A stretch of 64,000 nt of DNA, from the NCBI RefSeq assembly GCF_002158865.1, contig NZ_CP021455.1:1-64000 (forward strand). Reading direction: 5' to 3'. Shown piece by piece: positions 52,761-60,383 of this stretch (positions within the stretch are counted from its first letter, which is position 1; every line of letters starts with the position of its first letter). The notes below the pieces were generated by a model. It was given only the letters and a program-made list of their open reading frames with translations. It ran no database searches and was not told the DNA's origin. Origin of the DNA: Comamonas serinivorans (lineage in GTDB: Bacteria > Pseudomonadota > Gammaproteobacteria > Burkholderiales > Burkholderiaceae_C). The translations under genes and the position numbers were made by a program.

Positions 52761-53345
52761 ATGAGTGACGCCGACCTCGTTCAATCCATCGCGCGCCTCG
52801 TGCCGGCGCGCTCCCACGTGCTCGACCTGGGCTGCGGCGACGGCGCCTTGCTCGAGCTGCTGATGCGCCAGCACCAGTGCACGGGCTATGGCATCGAGTA
52901 CGACGACGCCAAGGTGCTGGCCTGCATGCAGCGCGGCGTCAACGTGCTGCAGCTGAACCTGCTGCATGGCCTGAAGACCTTCGCCGACCAGTCCTTCGAC
53001 GTGGTGCTGCAGATCGACACGCTGCAGCACCTGCGCAACGCCGAAACCATGCTGCGCGAGACGGCGCGCGTGGGCCGCATCGGCGTGGTTGCCTTCCCCA
53101 ACTTCGCGCACTGGCCCAACCGCCTGTCGGTGCTGCGCGGGCGCATGCCGGTGAACGCGCGCCTGCCCTACGAGTGGTACGACACGCCCAACATCCGCGT
53201 CGGCACCTTTGCCGATTTCGAGGTGCTGGCGAAGAAGAACGGCCTGCGCATCCTCGACGCCTTTGGCCTGCAGGACGGCCGCGAGGTGCGCACCTGGCCC
53301 AACGCCCTGGCGGGCACGGCCGTGTTCAAGCTGCAGCGCCATTGA
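52761..53345 (+). CDS. metW: Methionine biosynthesis protein MetW
   Basis: 194 residues; methyltransferase-like fold (VLDLGCGDGALLELL) with the MetW pattern GIEYDDAKVLACMQRGVNVLQLNL, QTLQHLRNAE-type helix and FPNFAHWPNRLSVLRGRMPV. It partners MetX in homoserine acylation or in methionine supply. ATG 52761 lies 8 bp after the metX stop; a GTG at 52749 overlapping that stop is an alternative. Operon with metX under the riboswitch. Confidence 0.96.
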   Translation: MSDADLVQSIARLVPARSHVLDLGCGDGALLELLMRQHQCTGYGIEYDDAKVLACMQRGVNVLQLNLLHGLKTFADQSFDVVLQIDTLQHLRNAETMLRETARVGRIGVVAFPNFAHWPNRLSVLRGRMPVNARLPYEWYDTPNIRVGTFADFEVLAKKNGLRILDAFGLQDGREVRTWPNALAGTAVFKLQRH

Positions 53346-53346
53346 T

Positions 53347-53398
53347 GCAGTATCCAGCCATTCCCGTTATTCATTGAACGACCACTGGCTCATACTCC
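53347..53398. repeat. 46-bp palindromic element, copy 25
   Basis: Core 53350-53395 directly after the metW stop codon and before hyi. Flanks GCA/TCC. Confidence 0.9.
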
Positions 53399-53410
53399 AC
53401 ATTGCTTCGC

Positions 53411-54289
53411 ATGCCGAAATTCGCCGCCAACCTCAGCACGCTGTACCCCGAGCTGCCCTTCCTGGACCGCATCGCCGCGGCCGCGGCCGATGGCTTTGAC
53501 GCCGTGGAATGCCAGCTGCCCTACGACTGGCCGGCCGAGGTCCTGGCCGAACGGCTGGCCGCCGCCGGCCTGCCGCTGGTGCTGTTCAACGCGCCGCCGG
53601 CCGGCACCGATGCGGCCAGCATCGCCCGGGCCTGGGCCGACGGCGCGCGCGGCCTGGCCGCCTTGGCCACCCCCTCGTCCGGACGCGAAGCCGAGTTTCA
53701 GGCCGGCATCGCGCTGGCCCTGCACTACGCCCAGGTGCTGCGCTGCCCGCGCATCCACGTGATGAGCGGCCTGCTGCCGAGCGACCAGCCGAACACCCCG
53801 CACGACACCTGGGTGCACAACCTGCGCTGGGCCGCCGACCGCGCCGCGCCACTGGGCATCGACCTCCTCATCGAGCCCATCAACGGCAAGCGCGACATGC
53901 CGGGCTACGCCCTGCAGCACCAGGCCAGCGCCCACGCCCTGATCGAGGCCGTGAACCGGCCCAACCTGCGCCTGCAGCTGGACCTCTACCACTGCCAGAT
54001 CATGGACGGCGACCTGGCCCACCACCTGCAGCACGCCGCGGCCCGCAACCACCTGGGCCACGTGCAGATCGCCGGCGTGCCCAGCCGGCACGAGCCCGAT
54101 GTCGGCGAGGTGAACTTCGCCCACCTGCTGCAGCTGCTGGACGCGCTGGGGCCCGAGGTGCGCTGGTCGGGCTACGTGGGCGCCGAATACCGCCCCGCGC
54201 GCGGCGCCGTGCCCCAGGGCACTCACGATGGCCTAGGCTGGCTGCGCGCCGCCCGCAGCGCGCCATCGGCGCCCTTGGCGGCCAGGTGA
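53411..54289 (+). CDS. hyi: Hydroxypyruvate isomerase-like TIM-barrel protein
   Basis: 292 residues with the xylose-isomerase-like TIM barrel of Hyi/OtnI proteins: MPKFAANLSTLYPELPFLDRI at the start, GFDAVECQLPYDWPAEVL, LLIEPINGKRDMPGYALQ, LQLDLYHCQIMDGDL and GEVNFAHLLQLLDALG, which hold the metal-binding acidic and His residues. Interconverts hydroxypyruvate and tartronate semialdehyde, or a related 2-oxo-tetronate. ATG 53411. Single gene behind palindrome copy 25. Confidence 0.9.
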   Translation: MPKFAANLSTLYPELPFLDRIAAAAADGFDAVECQLPYDWPAEVLAERLAAAGLPLVLFNAPPAGTDAASIARAWADGARGLAALATPSSGREAEFQAGIALALHYAQVLRCPRIHVMSGLLPSDQPNTPHDTWVHNLRWAADRAAPLGIDLLIEPINGKRDMPGYALQHQASAHALIEAVNRPNLRLQLDLYHCQIMDGDLAHHLQHAAARNHLGHVQIAGVPSRHEPDVGEVNFAHLLQLLDALGPEVRWSGYVGAEYRPARGAVPQGTHDGLGWLRAARSAPSAPLAAR

Positions 54290-54362
54290 CCGGCCGCTTT
54301 GGCGGCCTGCGGCCTTTGTCGCTATCAAGACCGCTTTTGAACTCACGCCAAGCGCGCTTCCC

Positions 54363-54945
54363 ATGCGGTTCATCCCCTGCGCTGCCACCTCCCTCGTCCT
54401 CTGGGCGGCCTGTGTCAGCGCCGCCTCCGCCCAGGTCGTGAACGGGGATTTCGAAACCGGCACGCTCGCGCCCTTCCAAATCGACGACAGCGCCTGCAAC
54501 ACCGTCGTCAACGCCGCGGTGGTCGATTGGGGCCCAGCGGCTTCGAATTCCAGGGCAACTGCAACGACGGCTCTGGCGCGCTGGCCCAGACCGTGACCAC
54601 GGTGCCCGGCGCGCAGTACACCCTCACGGCCAACGTGACGGACTGGAGCGGCAACCCCAGCAACGTCGTGCGGCTGAGCCTGGGCGATGCCGCACCGGTG
54701 ACCTGCACTCACCAACACCTACACCCCGTGCACCGGCACGTTCACGGCGCCCACGAGCGCCGAGCTGCTGCGCGTGTCGTTCCAGACCGTCGACGGCTCC
54801 GGCATGGTGTCCATCGACGACATCGCCATGACCTTGCTGGCGCTTCCGCCCAGCCCGCAGGGCCGACCTCGCCGGCTTGCACGCACGGCACGCGCGGCTG
54901 CTGGCACCGCGGGGCACCGGCCCGGGCCGATCGGCGTACAGTTTT
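54363..54945 (+). pseudogene. Secreted beta-sandwich protein gene, two frameshifts
   Basis: The first frame (from ATG 54363) encodes a signal peptide (ending SAASA) and NGDFETGTLAPFQIDDS, as in DUF642/choice-of-anchor proteins. It then continues in a second frame with GFEFQGNCNDGSGALAQTVTTV and PGAQYTLTANVTDWSGN (about 54530-54705), and in a third with TNTYTPCTGTFTAPTSAELL and VSFQTVDGSGMVSIDDIAM (about 54712-54840). Joined, they give one plausible protein of about 180 residues; as written it is broken near 54530 and 54706. Either a decaying gene or sequencing errors. Confidence 0.75.
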
Positions 54946-54977
54946 GACTTTCCGCGAACCGCCCCGAGGATGTGCCC

Positions 54978-56447
54978 ATGAACGCCCGCCTGCCCGCCCA
55001 AGCCCTGAACACCGATGACCTGCTGACCCACGTCAGCGCCGCGTGGGACGGCGACATCGTGCAACAGCTGTCCGACTACATCGCGATTCCGGCCAAATCG
55101 CCCGCCTTCGACGCCGACTGGCAGCAGCACGGCCACCTGGACACGGTGGTGCGCAACGCCGCGCAGTGGGTGGAGGCGCAACGCGTCGAGGGCCTGACGC
55201 TGGAGGTCCTGCGCCTGGAGGGCCGCACGCCCGTGCTCTTCTTTGAAGTGCCCGCGCGCGGCCGCGCGGCCGAGGCCAGCGCGCAGACCGTGGTCATGTA
55301 CGGCCACCTGGACAAGCAGCCCGAGTTCACCGGCTGGCGCAACGACCTGGGCCCGTGGACGCCGCGGTACATCGACGGCAAGCTGTACGGCCGCGGCGGC
55401 GCCGACGACGGCTATGCGGTCTACGCCAGCATCGCCGCCATCCAGGCCCTGCACGCCCAGAACGCCTCGCACCCGCGCATCGTGGGCCTGATCGAGAGCT
55501 GCGAGGAAAGCGGCTCGGCCGACCTGCTGCCCTACCTCGACGCGCTGCGCCCGCGTCTGGGTGATGTGGGCCTGGTGGTCTGCCTGGACAGCGGCGCCGG
55601 CAACTACGACCAGCTGTGGCTGACCACCAGCCTGCGCGGCATGGCCAGCGGCACGCTGAAGGTGCAGGTGCTGACCGAGGGCGTGCATTCGGGCGCGGCG
55701 TCGGGTGTGGTGGCCAGCAGCTTCCGCATCCTGCGCCACGTGCTGGACCGCCTGGAAGACAGTGCCACCGGCCGCCTGCTGCCGGGCCCGCTGCACGTCG
55801 AGATTCCGGCCGAACGCGTCGACCAGGCCCGCGCCACGGCCGAGATCCTGGGCGACGCCGTGTTCAAGAACTACCCCTGGGTGCATTACGACTGCGCCGG
55901 CGACGCGCGCGTCGCCCTGCCCATGGGCACGGACCGCACCGAACTCATCCTGAACCGCACCTGGCGGCCCACGCTCAGCGTCATCGGTGCCGACGGCTTC
56001 CCGGCCTGGAAGGATTCGGGCAACGTGCTGCGGCCCTGGACGGCCTTCAAGCTGAGCCTGCGCCTGCCGCCCACGCTGGAGGCCAGCACCGCCGTGCAGC
56101 TGGTCAAGCAGCTGCTGGAAGACAACGCACCCTACGAAGCACGCGTCACCTTCGAGCCCGACGGCTTCGCCAATGGCTGGAACGCGCCCGCCATGGCGCC
56201 CTGGTTCGTGCGGGCCATGGACGCCGCCAGCCGCGCCAGCTTTGGCGCCCCCTGCGGCTACATCGGCGAAGGCGGCACCATCCCGCTCATGAGCATGCTG
56301 ACCCGGGGCTTCCCGCAGGCGCAGATGATGGTCTGCGGCGTGCTGGGCCCCAAGAGCAACGCGCACGGCCCCAACGAATTCCTGCACGTGCCCTACGCGC
56401 GCCGCCTGACGGCCGCCGTGGCCCAGGTGGTCACGGCCATGCCTTGA
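54978..56447 (+). CDS. M20-family metallopeptidase (dipeptidase)
   Basis: 489 residues; zinc dipeptidase of the M20 CNDP-like group. The metal ligands lie in VVMYGHLDKQP, LYGRGGADDGYA and IESCEESGS, and near the C-terminus in SNAHGPNEFLH; the dimerisation domain spans residues about 215-380. Cytoplasmic, no signal. ATG 54978; a GTG at 54972 is also possible. Substrates are probably small peptides, from the family. Confidence 0.92.
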   Translation: MNARLPAQALNTDDLLTHVSAAWDGDIVQQLSDYIAIPAKSPAFDADWQQHGHLDTVVRNAAQWVEAQRVEGLTLEVLRLEGRTPVLFFEVPARGRAAEASAQTVVMYGHLDKQPEFTGWRNDLGPWTPRYIDGKLYGRGGADDGYAVYASIAAIQALHAQNASHPRIVGLIESCEESGSADLLPYLDALRPRLGDVGLVVCLDSGAGNYDQLWLTTSLRGMASGTLKVQVLTEGVHSGAASGVVASSFRILRHVLDRLEDSATGRLLPGPLHVEIPAERVDQARATAEILGDAVFKNYPWVHYDCAGDARVALPMGTDRTELILNRTWRPTLSVIGADGFPAWKDSGNVLRPWTAFKLSLRLPPTLEASTAVQLVKQLLEDNAPYEARVTFEPDGFANGWNAPAMAPWFVRAMDAASRASFGAPCGYIGEGGTIPLMSMLTRGFPQAQMMVCGVLGPKSNAHGPNEFLHVPYARRLTAAVAQVVTAMP

Positions 56448-56529
56448 GCGCACGTCGCGCGTGCGGTGCGGGCCGCGCTCTGCAGCCGCCGGGCGGCATC
56501 CGCGCCACGTCGCCCGACCAACCTGGATG

Positions 56530-56581
56530 GCAGTACACCCCCATTACCGTTCATTTTGAATCGATAACAGGGTCATACCCC
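56530..56581. repeat. 46-bp palindromic element, copy 26
   Basis: Core 56533-56578. The left end reads GTACA, the only copy without GTAT. Convergent junction. Flanks GCA/CCC. Confidence 0.8.
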
Positions 56582-56606
56582 TTATCTCTGCAAGCCGTCT
56601 GCCGCG

Positions 56607-56858
56607 TCACCCCTCCGGCCCTCGGCCGGGGGGCGTTTCCCGCGCCGGGGCCGCGCGCCGCTTGGGCCAGCTGACGACGTCGAAGGCGCCCGCCAGGGCC
56701 ACCACCGCGGCCACCAGGCCCAAGATCCAGATCCCGCTGTAGAACGCCAAGCCCAGCAGGGCCAGCGCCAGCAACCCGTACGCCGCGGCGTGCAGGTTGA
56801 TGGCCACGGCGCACACCCAGTCGATCCAGTGCTTCACGCGTTCTCGCCAACGGGTCAT
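56607..56858 (-). CDS. Small two-helix membrane protein
   Basis: 83 residues from ATG 56858 (MTRWRERVKHWIDW...). Two hydrophobic helices (residues about 15-37 and 39-60), then a basic Pro/Arg-rich tail. Not recognised. A GGAGG-like stretch (AGGAGGCCCGTC) precedes the start at good distance. Divergent from the DAHP synthase gene by 97 bp. Confidence 0.7.
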   Translation of the reverse strand: MTRWRERVKHWIDWVCAVAINLHAAAYGLLALALLGLAFYSGIWILGLVAAVVALAGAFDVVSWPKRRAAPARETPPGRGPEG

Positions 56859-56955
56859 GACGGGCCTCCTGATGACGGCCCATGGTGACACAGGCGTGGC
56901 CACACCGCGTGAAGCGCCCACCCATCTGCCACGCCAGCCCCCGATAATTCGCGCC

Positions 56956-58077
56956 ATGACCTCCGCACACGAGCACCACACGAAGACGGCCAACGCCGAA
57001 TCCCTGCACACGCTGGACCACACGCGCACCGACGGGCTGCGGGTGAGCTCGGTGCGGCCCCTCATCAGCCCTGCGCTGCTGCAGGAAAAGTGGCCCGCCA
57101 GCGAGGCCGTGCAAAGCGTGGTCGAGCGCAGCCGCAACGCCATCTCGGACGTGCTGCACGGCCGTGACGACCGGCTGGTGGTCGTGGTCGGTCCCTGCTC
57201 CATCCACGACCATGCCGAGGCCATCGCCTACGCCAACCTGCTGCGCCCCGAGATGGAACGCCACGCACGCGACCTCATCGTGGTCATGCGCGTGTACTTC
57301 GAGAAGCCGCGCACCACCGTCGGCTGGAAGGGCTACATCAACGACCCGCGCCTGGACGGCAGCTTTGCCATCAACGAAGGCGTGGAGCGCGCGCGCGAGC
57401 TGCTGCTGGACATCATCGGGCGCGAGCTGCCCGTGGCCGTCGAGTACCTGGACCTCATCAGCCCGCAGTTCATCAGCGACCTGGTGAGCTGGGGCGCCAT
57501 CGGCGCGCGCACCACCGAAAGCCAGAGCCACCGCCAGCTGGCCAGTGGCTTGAGCTGCCCCGTGGGCTTCAAGAACGGCACCGACGGCGGCGTCAAGGTG
57601 GCGGCCGACGCCATCGTGGCCGCCCAGGCGCCGCACGCTTTCCTGGGCCTGACCAAGATGGGCCAGAGTGCCATCTTCGAAACGCGCGGCAACCACGACA
57701 CGCACATCATCCTGCGCGGCGGCAAGGTCCCCAACTACAGCCGGGCCGACGTGGACGCCGCCTGCGCCGAGCTGAAGAAGTCGGGCCTGACCGAGCAGGT
57801 GATGATCGACTTCTCGCACGCCAACAGCAGCAAGCAGCACCTCAAGCAGATCGAGGTCGGCGCCGATGTGGCCGGTCAGATCGCCGCGGGCGACGCGCGC
57901 ATCATGGGCGTGATGATCGAGAGCCACCTGAACGAAGGCCGGCAGGACATCGTGCCCGGCCAGAAGCTCAAGCCCGGTGTCTCCGTCACCGACGCCTGCA
58001 TCAGCTTCGCGCAAACCGTGCCGCTGCTGACCCAGCTGGCCCAGGCTGTGCAGGCCAGGCGCAAAGCGCGCGGCTGA
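56956..58077 (+). CDS. aroG: 3-deoxy-7-phosphoheptulonate (DAHP) synthase, class I
   Basis: 373 residues; condenses phosphoenolpyruvate and erythrose 4-phosphate, the entry to aromatic amino acids. Conserved VVVVGPCSIHDHAEAIAYA, MRVYFEKPRTTVGWKGYINDP, ISPQFISDLVSWGAIGARTTESQ, GFKNGTDGG and DFSHANSSKQHLKQ mark the AroFGH type. ATG 56956 (MTSAHEHHTK). Which feedback form it is cannot be told from sequence alone; the symbol is a family label. No leader-peptide attenuator was seen. Palindrome copy 27 lies just after the stop. Confidence 0.94.
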   Translation: MTSAHEHHTKTANAESLHTLDHTRTDGLRVSSVRPLISPALLQEKWPASEAVQSVVERSRNAISDVLHGRDDRLVVVVGPCSIHDHAEAIAYANLLRPEMERHARDLIVVMRVYFEKPRTTVGWKGYINDPRLDGSFAINEGVERARELLLDIIGRELPVAVEYLDLISPQFISDLVSWGAIGARTTESQSHRQLASGLSCPVGFKNGTDGGVKVAADAIVAAQAPHAFLGLTKMGQSAIFETRGNHDTHIILRGGKVPNYSRADVDAACAELKKSGLTEQVMIDFSHANSSKQHLKQIEVGADVAGQIAAGDARIMGVMIESHLNEGRQDIVPGQKLKPGVSVTDACISFAQTVPLLTQLAQAVQARRKARG

Positions 58078-58088
58078 TTCAAAAGCGC

Positions 58089-58140
58089 GCAGTATGATCC
58101 GGTTGAAGATGTGAATGCATCGGCAACCGCACCATACCCC
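58089..58140. repeat. 46-bp palindromic element, copy 27
   Basis: Core 58092-58137 at a convergent junction. The inner stem GATG/CATC is a paired variant of the centre. Flanks GCA/CCC. Confidence 0.88.
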
Positions 58141-58158
58141 ATCAAAGACGTCGACGCG

Positions 58159-58971
58159 TCACCGCACGCCGATGGCCTGCAGGTGCTGCTGCAGCGTGGC
58201 CCGCGACAGCTCGCCCATGCGGCTGGCCTGCAAGCGGCCCTGGGCATCGAAGAACAGGGTCAGCGGCAAGCCGCCCGAGCCGTAGTGGCGGCCCACCTCG
58301 GCCTTGAGGTCCAGCACCACGTTGCGCAGGTCCAGGCCCTCGGCCTGCAGGTAGCGCGCAACCGTTGCCGGCGCCTCACCCTGGTTGAGGAAGATGAACC
58401 GCACGCCGGGCCGCTCGGCCTGCGCGCGGGCCAGCACCGGCATCTCGCGCCGGCACGGCGGGCACCAGGTGGCCCACAGGTTGATGACCGTGGGCTGGCC
58501 GGTGAGCTGCCCCAGGTCCACGCGCTCGCCCTGCATGGTCAGGCTGCTGAAGGCGGGCAGGCGCTGCACGCTGGGCGAGGCCAGCAGCAGGCCGGCCACG
58601 CCGACCACCCAGAGCGTGCTGGCCACACCCAGGCCCAGCACCACGGGCCGCCGCTTGGCGCTGGGCCTGCGCGTGACCATCACGCCGCAGAACCAGGCCG
58701 CCGCCAAACCCGGCCAGGGCGACCAGCCGCCATCGCGGATGTCGAACATGCTCCAGGGCTGCGCCAGGTAGGCCTCGCGGTGCTGCGCGACAAAGGCCAG
58801 CCGCGCCACGACCACGCCCACCAGCAATGCCCACCGCAACTCCCGCTCGACCGAGCCACCGGCGCGCCGGGCACGGCGCTCGCCCAGCCACAGGCCCAGT
58901 CCGGCCGACAGGCACAGCAGCAGGAATTGCGCGGGCAGCACCAGCGGCCCCAGGGGAATCGACCACGTCAT
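58159..58971 (-). CDS. Lgt-like membrane domain fused to TlpA/ResA thioredoxin
   Basis: 270 residues. The first 130 carry about four membrane helices that resemble a prolipoprotein diacylglyceryl transferase fragment (IPLGPLVLPAQFLLLCLSAGLGLWLGERRARR). The C-terminal 140 are a periplasmic thioredoxin domain of the TlpA/ResA type with WCPPC in INLWATWCPPCRREMP and GLPLTLFFDAQGRL. Likely a membrane-tethered thiol-disulfide reductase for envelope proteins or cytochrome c; the electron donor is unknown. ATG 58971. Convergent with aroG. Confidence 0.88.
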   Translation of the reverse strand: MTWSIPLGPLVLPAQFLLLCLSAGLGLWLGERRARRAGGSVERELRWALLVGVVVARLAFVAQHREAYLAQPWSMFDIRDGGWSPWPGLAAAWFCGVMVTRRPSAKRRPVVLGLGVASTLWVVGVAGLLLASPSVQRLPAFSSLTMQGERVDLGQLTGQPTVINLWATWCPPCRREMPVLARAQAERPGVRFIFLNQGEAPATVARYLQAEGLDLRNVVLDLKAEVGRHYGSGGLPLTLFFDAQGRLQASRMGELSRATLQQHLQAIGVR

Positions 58972-59204
58972 GCGGGGATGGAGCACGCCTCGGCGCGATG
59001 AGTTCCGAAGGTCGCGCCGGCGTTGGGTGGCATGAAGCAAACGCTCAAACTCCGACGGATCGTGCCAGGGCTCGTCCCCAGGGCGCGTGGCGACCGCCTT
59101 GCGGCCAGTGCGGATGGTCAGCGTCAGCGCGCCAGGTTCAGGCGGTGGGCGGTCTGGAACCCGGCTTGGGCCGCGTCAGGCCGCCCAAGCCGTCGCGCGC
59201 CGCT

Positions 59205-60176
59205 TCACACCTTCTCGAGGCCGGCCTTCTCGATCACGCGCTTCCACTTCGCGTACTCGGCCTTGACGAACTCGGTGGTTTGCGCGGGCGTCCAGGGTTC
59301 GGGGTCGATGGCCGCGTTGGCCAGGATCTTCATCAGGCCGGCGTCCTGCTGCACCTGGTTGAGGGCGGCGTTCAGCGCCGTGACCCGGGCAGCGGGCGTG
59401 CCGCTGGGCACGAAGGCCGCCATCCAGCCCACCACCTCGAAGCCGGGCACGCCGGACTCGGCGATGGTCGGAATCTGCGGCAGCGAGGCGGCGCGCTTGC
59501 GCGTCGTCACGGCCAGGCCCTTGACCTTGTTGCCCTGCACCTGCGAGATGGCCGCCCCGATGTTGAGGAAGCAGAAATCCACGTGGCCGCCCATCAGCGC
59601 GCTCATGGCCTCGCTGGGGCCGGCAAAGGGGATGTGGCGGTAGGCCAGGCCGCCCGGCACCGACTGGCGCAGCAGCTCCGAGGCCATGTGGGCCGAGCTG
59701 CCGATGCTGGCCGAGGCGTAGGTCATCTCGTCCTTCATGCGCTGCGCCCGCTCGACGAAGGCCGGGAAGCTGTCCACCGGGTAGTCCTTGCGCACCACCA
59801 GCACGTTGCCGTTGTGGCCGAACAGGCCCACGGCCTGCAGGTCCTTCAGCGGGTCGTAGGGGAAGGCCTTCATCAAAAAGGGGTTGATGGCGTGCGTCAC
59901 GTTCGTGCCCAGCAGCAGCGTCTGGCCATCGGGCTTGGCCTTGACGACGAAGTTGGCGCCGATGGTGGCGCCCGCGCCGGGCTTGTTCTCGACGATGAAA
60001 CTCTGGCCCATGGCGCGCCCCATGTACTCGCCATAGGTGCGGCCGGTGAGGTCGGTCACCCCGCCGGCGCCAAACGGCACGATGAGGCGCACCGGGCCGG
60101 CATCGGCCCGCGCCAGTGAGGCAGACAAGGGAAGCGCTGAGGCAGCCAGGGCCTGCAGCAGGTGACGGCGTTGCAT
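59205..60176 (-). CDS. Tripartite tricarboxylate transporter substrate-binding protein (Bug family), second
   Basis: 323 residues. Signal peptide (residues about 1-24, MQRRHLLQALAASALPL...) with twin-arginine-like RR but no full Tat motif. Bug signatures IVPFGAGGVTDLTGRTYGEYMGRAMGQ, VENKPGAGATIGANFVVKAKPDG and IPFAGPSEAMSALMGGHVDFCF are present. Periplasmic binding of an unknown carboxylate. Only distantly similar to the Bug protein at 48467, so not a recent duplicate. ATG 60176. No permease genes adjacent. Confidence 0.92.
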   Translation of the reverse strand: MQRRHLLQALAASALPLSASLARADAGPVRLIVPFGAGGVTDLTGRTYGEYMGRAMGQSFIVENKPGAGATIGANFVVKAKPDGQTLLLGTNVTHAINPFLMKAFPYDPLKDLQAVGLFGHNGNVLVVRKDYPVDSFPAFVERAQRMKDEMTYASASIGSSAHMASELLRQSVPGGLAYRHIPFAGPSEAMSALMGGHVDFCFLNIGAAISQVQGNKVKGLAVTTRKRAASLPQIPTIAESGVPGFEVVGWMAAFVPSGTPAARVTALNAALNQVQQDAGLMKILANAAIDPEPWTPAQTTEFVKAEYAKWKRVIEKAGLEKV

Positions 60177-60318
60177 GGTGTCTCCAATCGATCGTTGTCG
60201 TGCACACCCCAACCGGATGCGGCCCAACCGGGTGCGGCACGCGATGATGGAACCGCGGACGCAACGCGGCCGTCGCCTCACCGACAGCGCGAGGCGACGG
60301 CCCAGTCATGCCCAATAG

Positions 60319-60370
60319 GCAGTATCAGCCCATTCCCGTTTTCTCAAAGACGGCCATGAACCGATACTGC
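60319..60370. repeat. 46-bp palindromic element, copy 28 (extended ends)
   Basis: Core 60322-60367, GTATC...GATAC. Outer pairing runs beyond the core: ATAGGCAGTATC against GATACTGCCTAT, 12 perfect pairs. Between the Bug gene and the macroglobulin gene. Confidence 0.95.
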
Positions 60371-60383
60371 CTATCACCTCATC

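Noticed and set aside
1143..60370. The palindromes as a CRISPR array or integron attC sites
   Set aside because: They are dispersed singly, not in an array. attC sites have outer RYYYAAC/GTTRRRY boxes and carry cassette genes; here genes are ordinary housekeeping genes in both orientations.
1143..60370. The palindromes as Rho-independent terminators
   Set aside because: No T-run follows, they occur in divergent promoter regions, and several genes have separate terminators.
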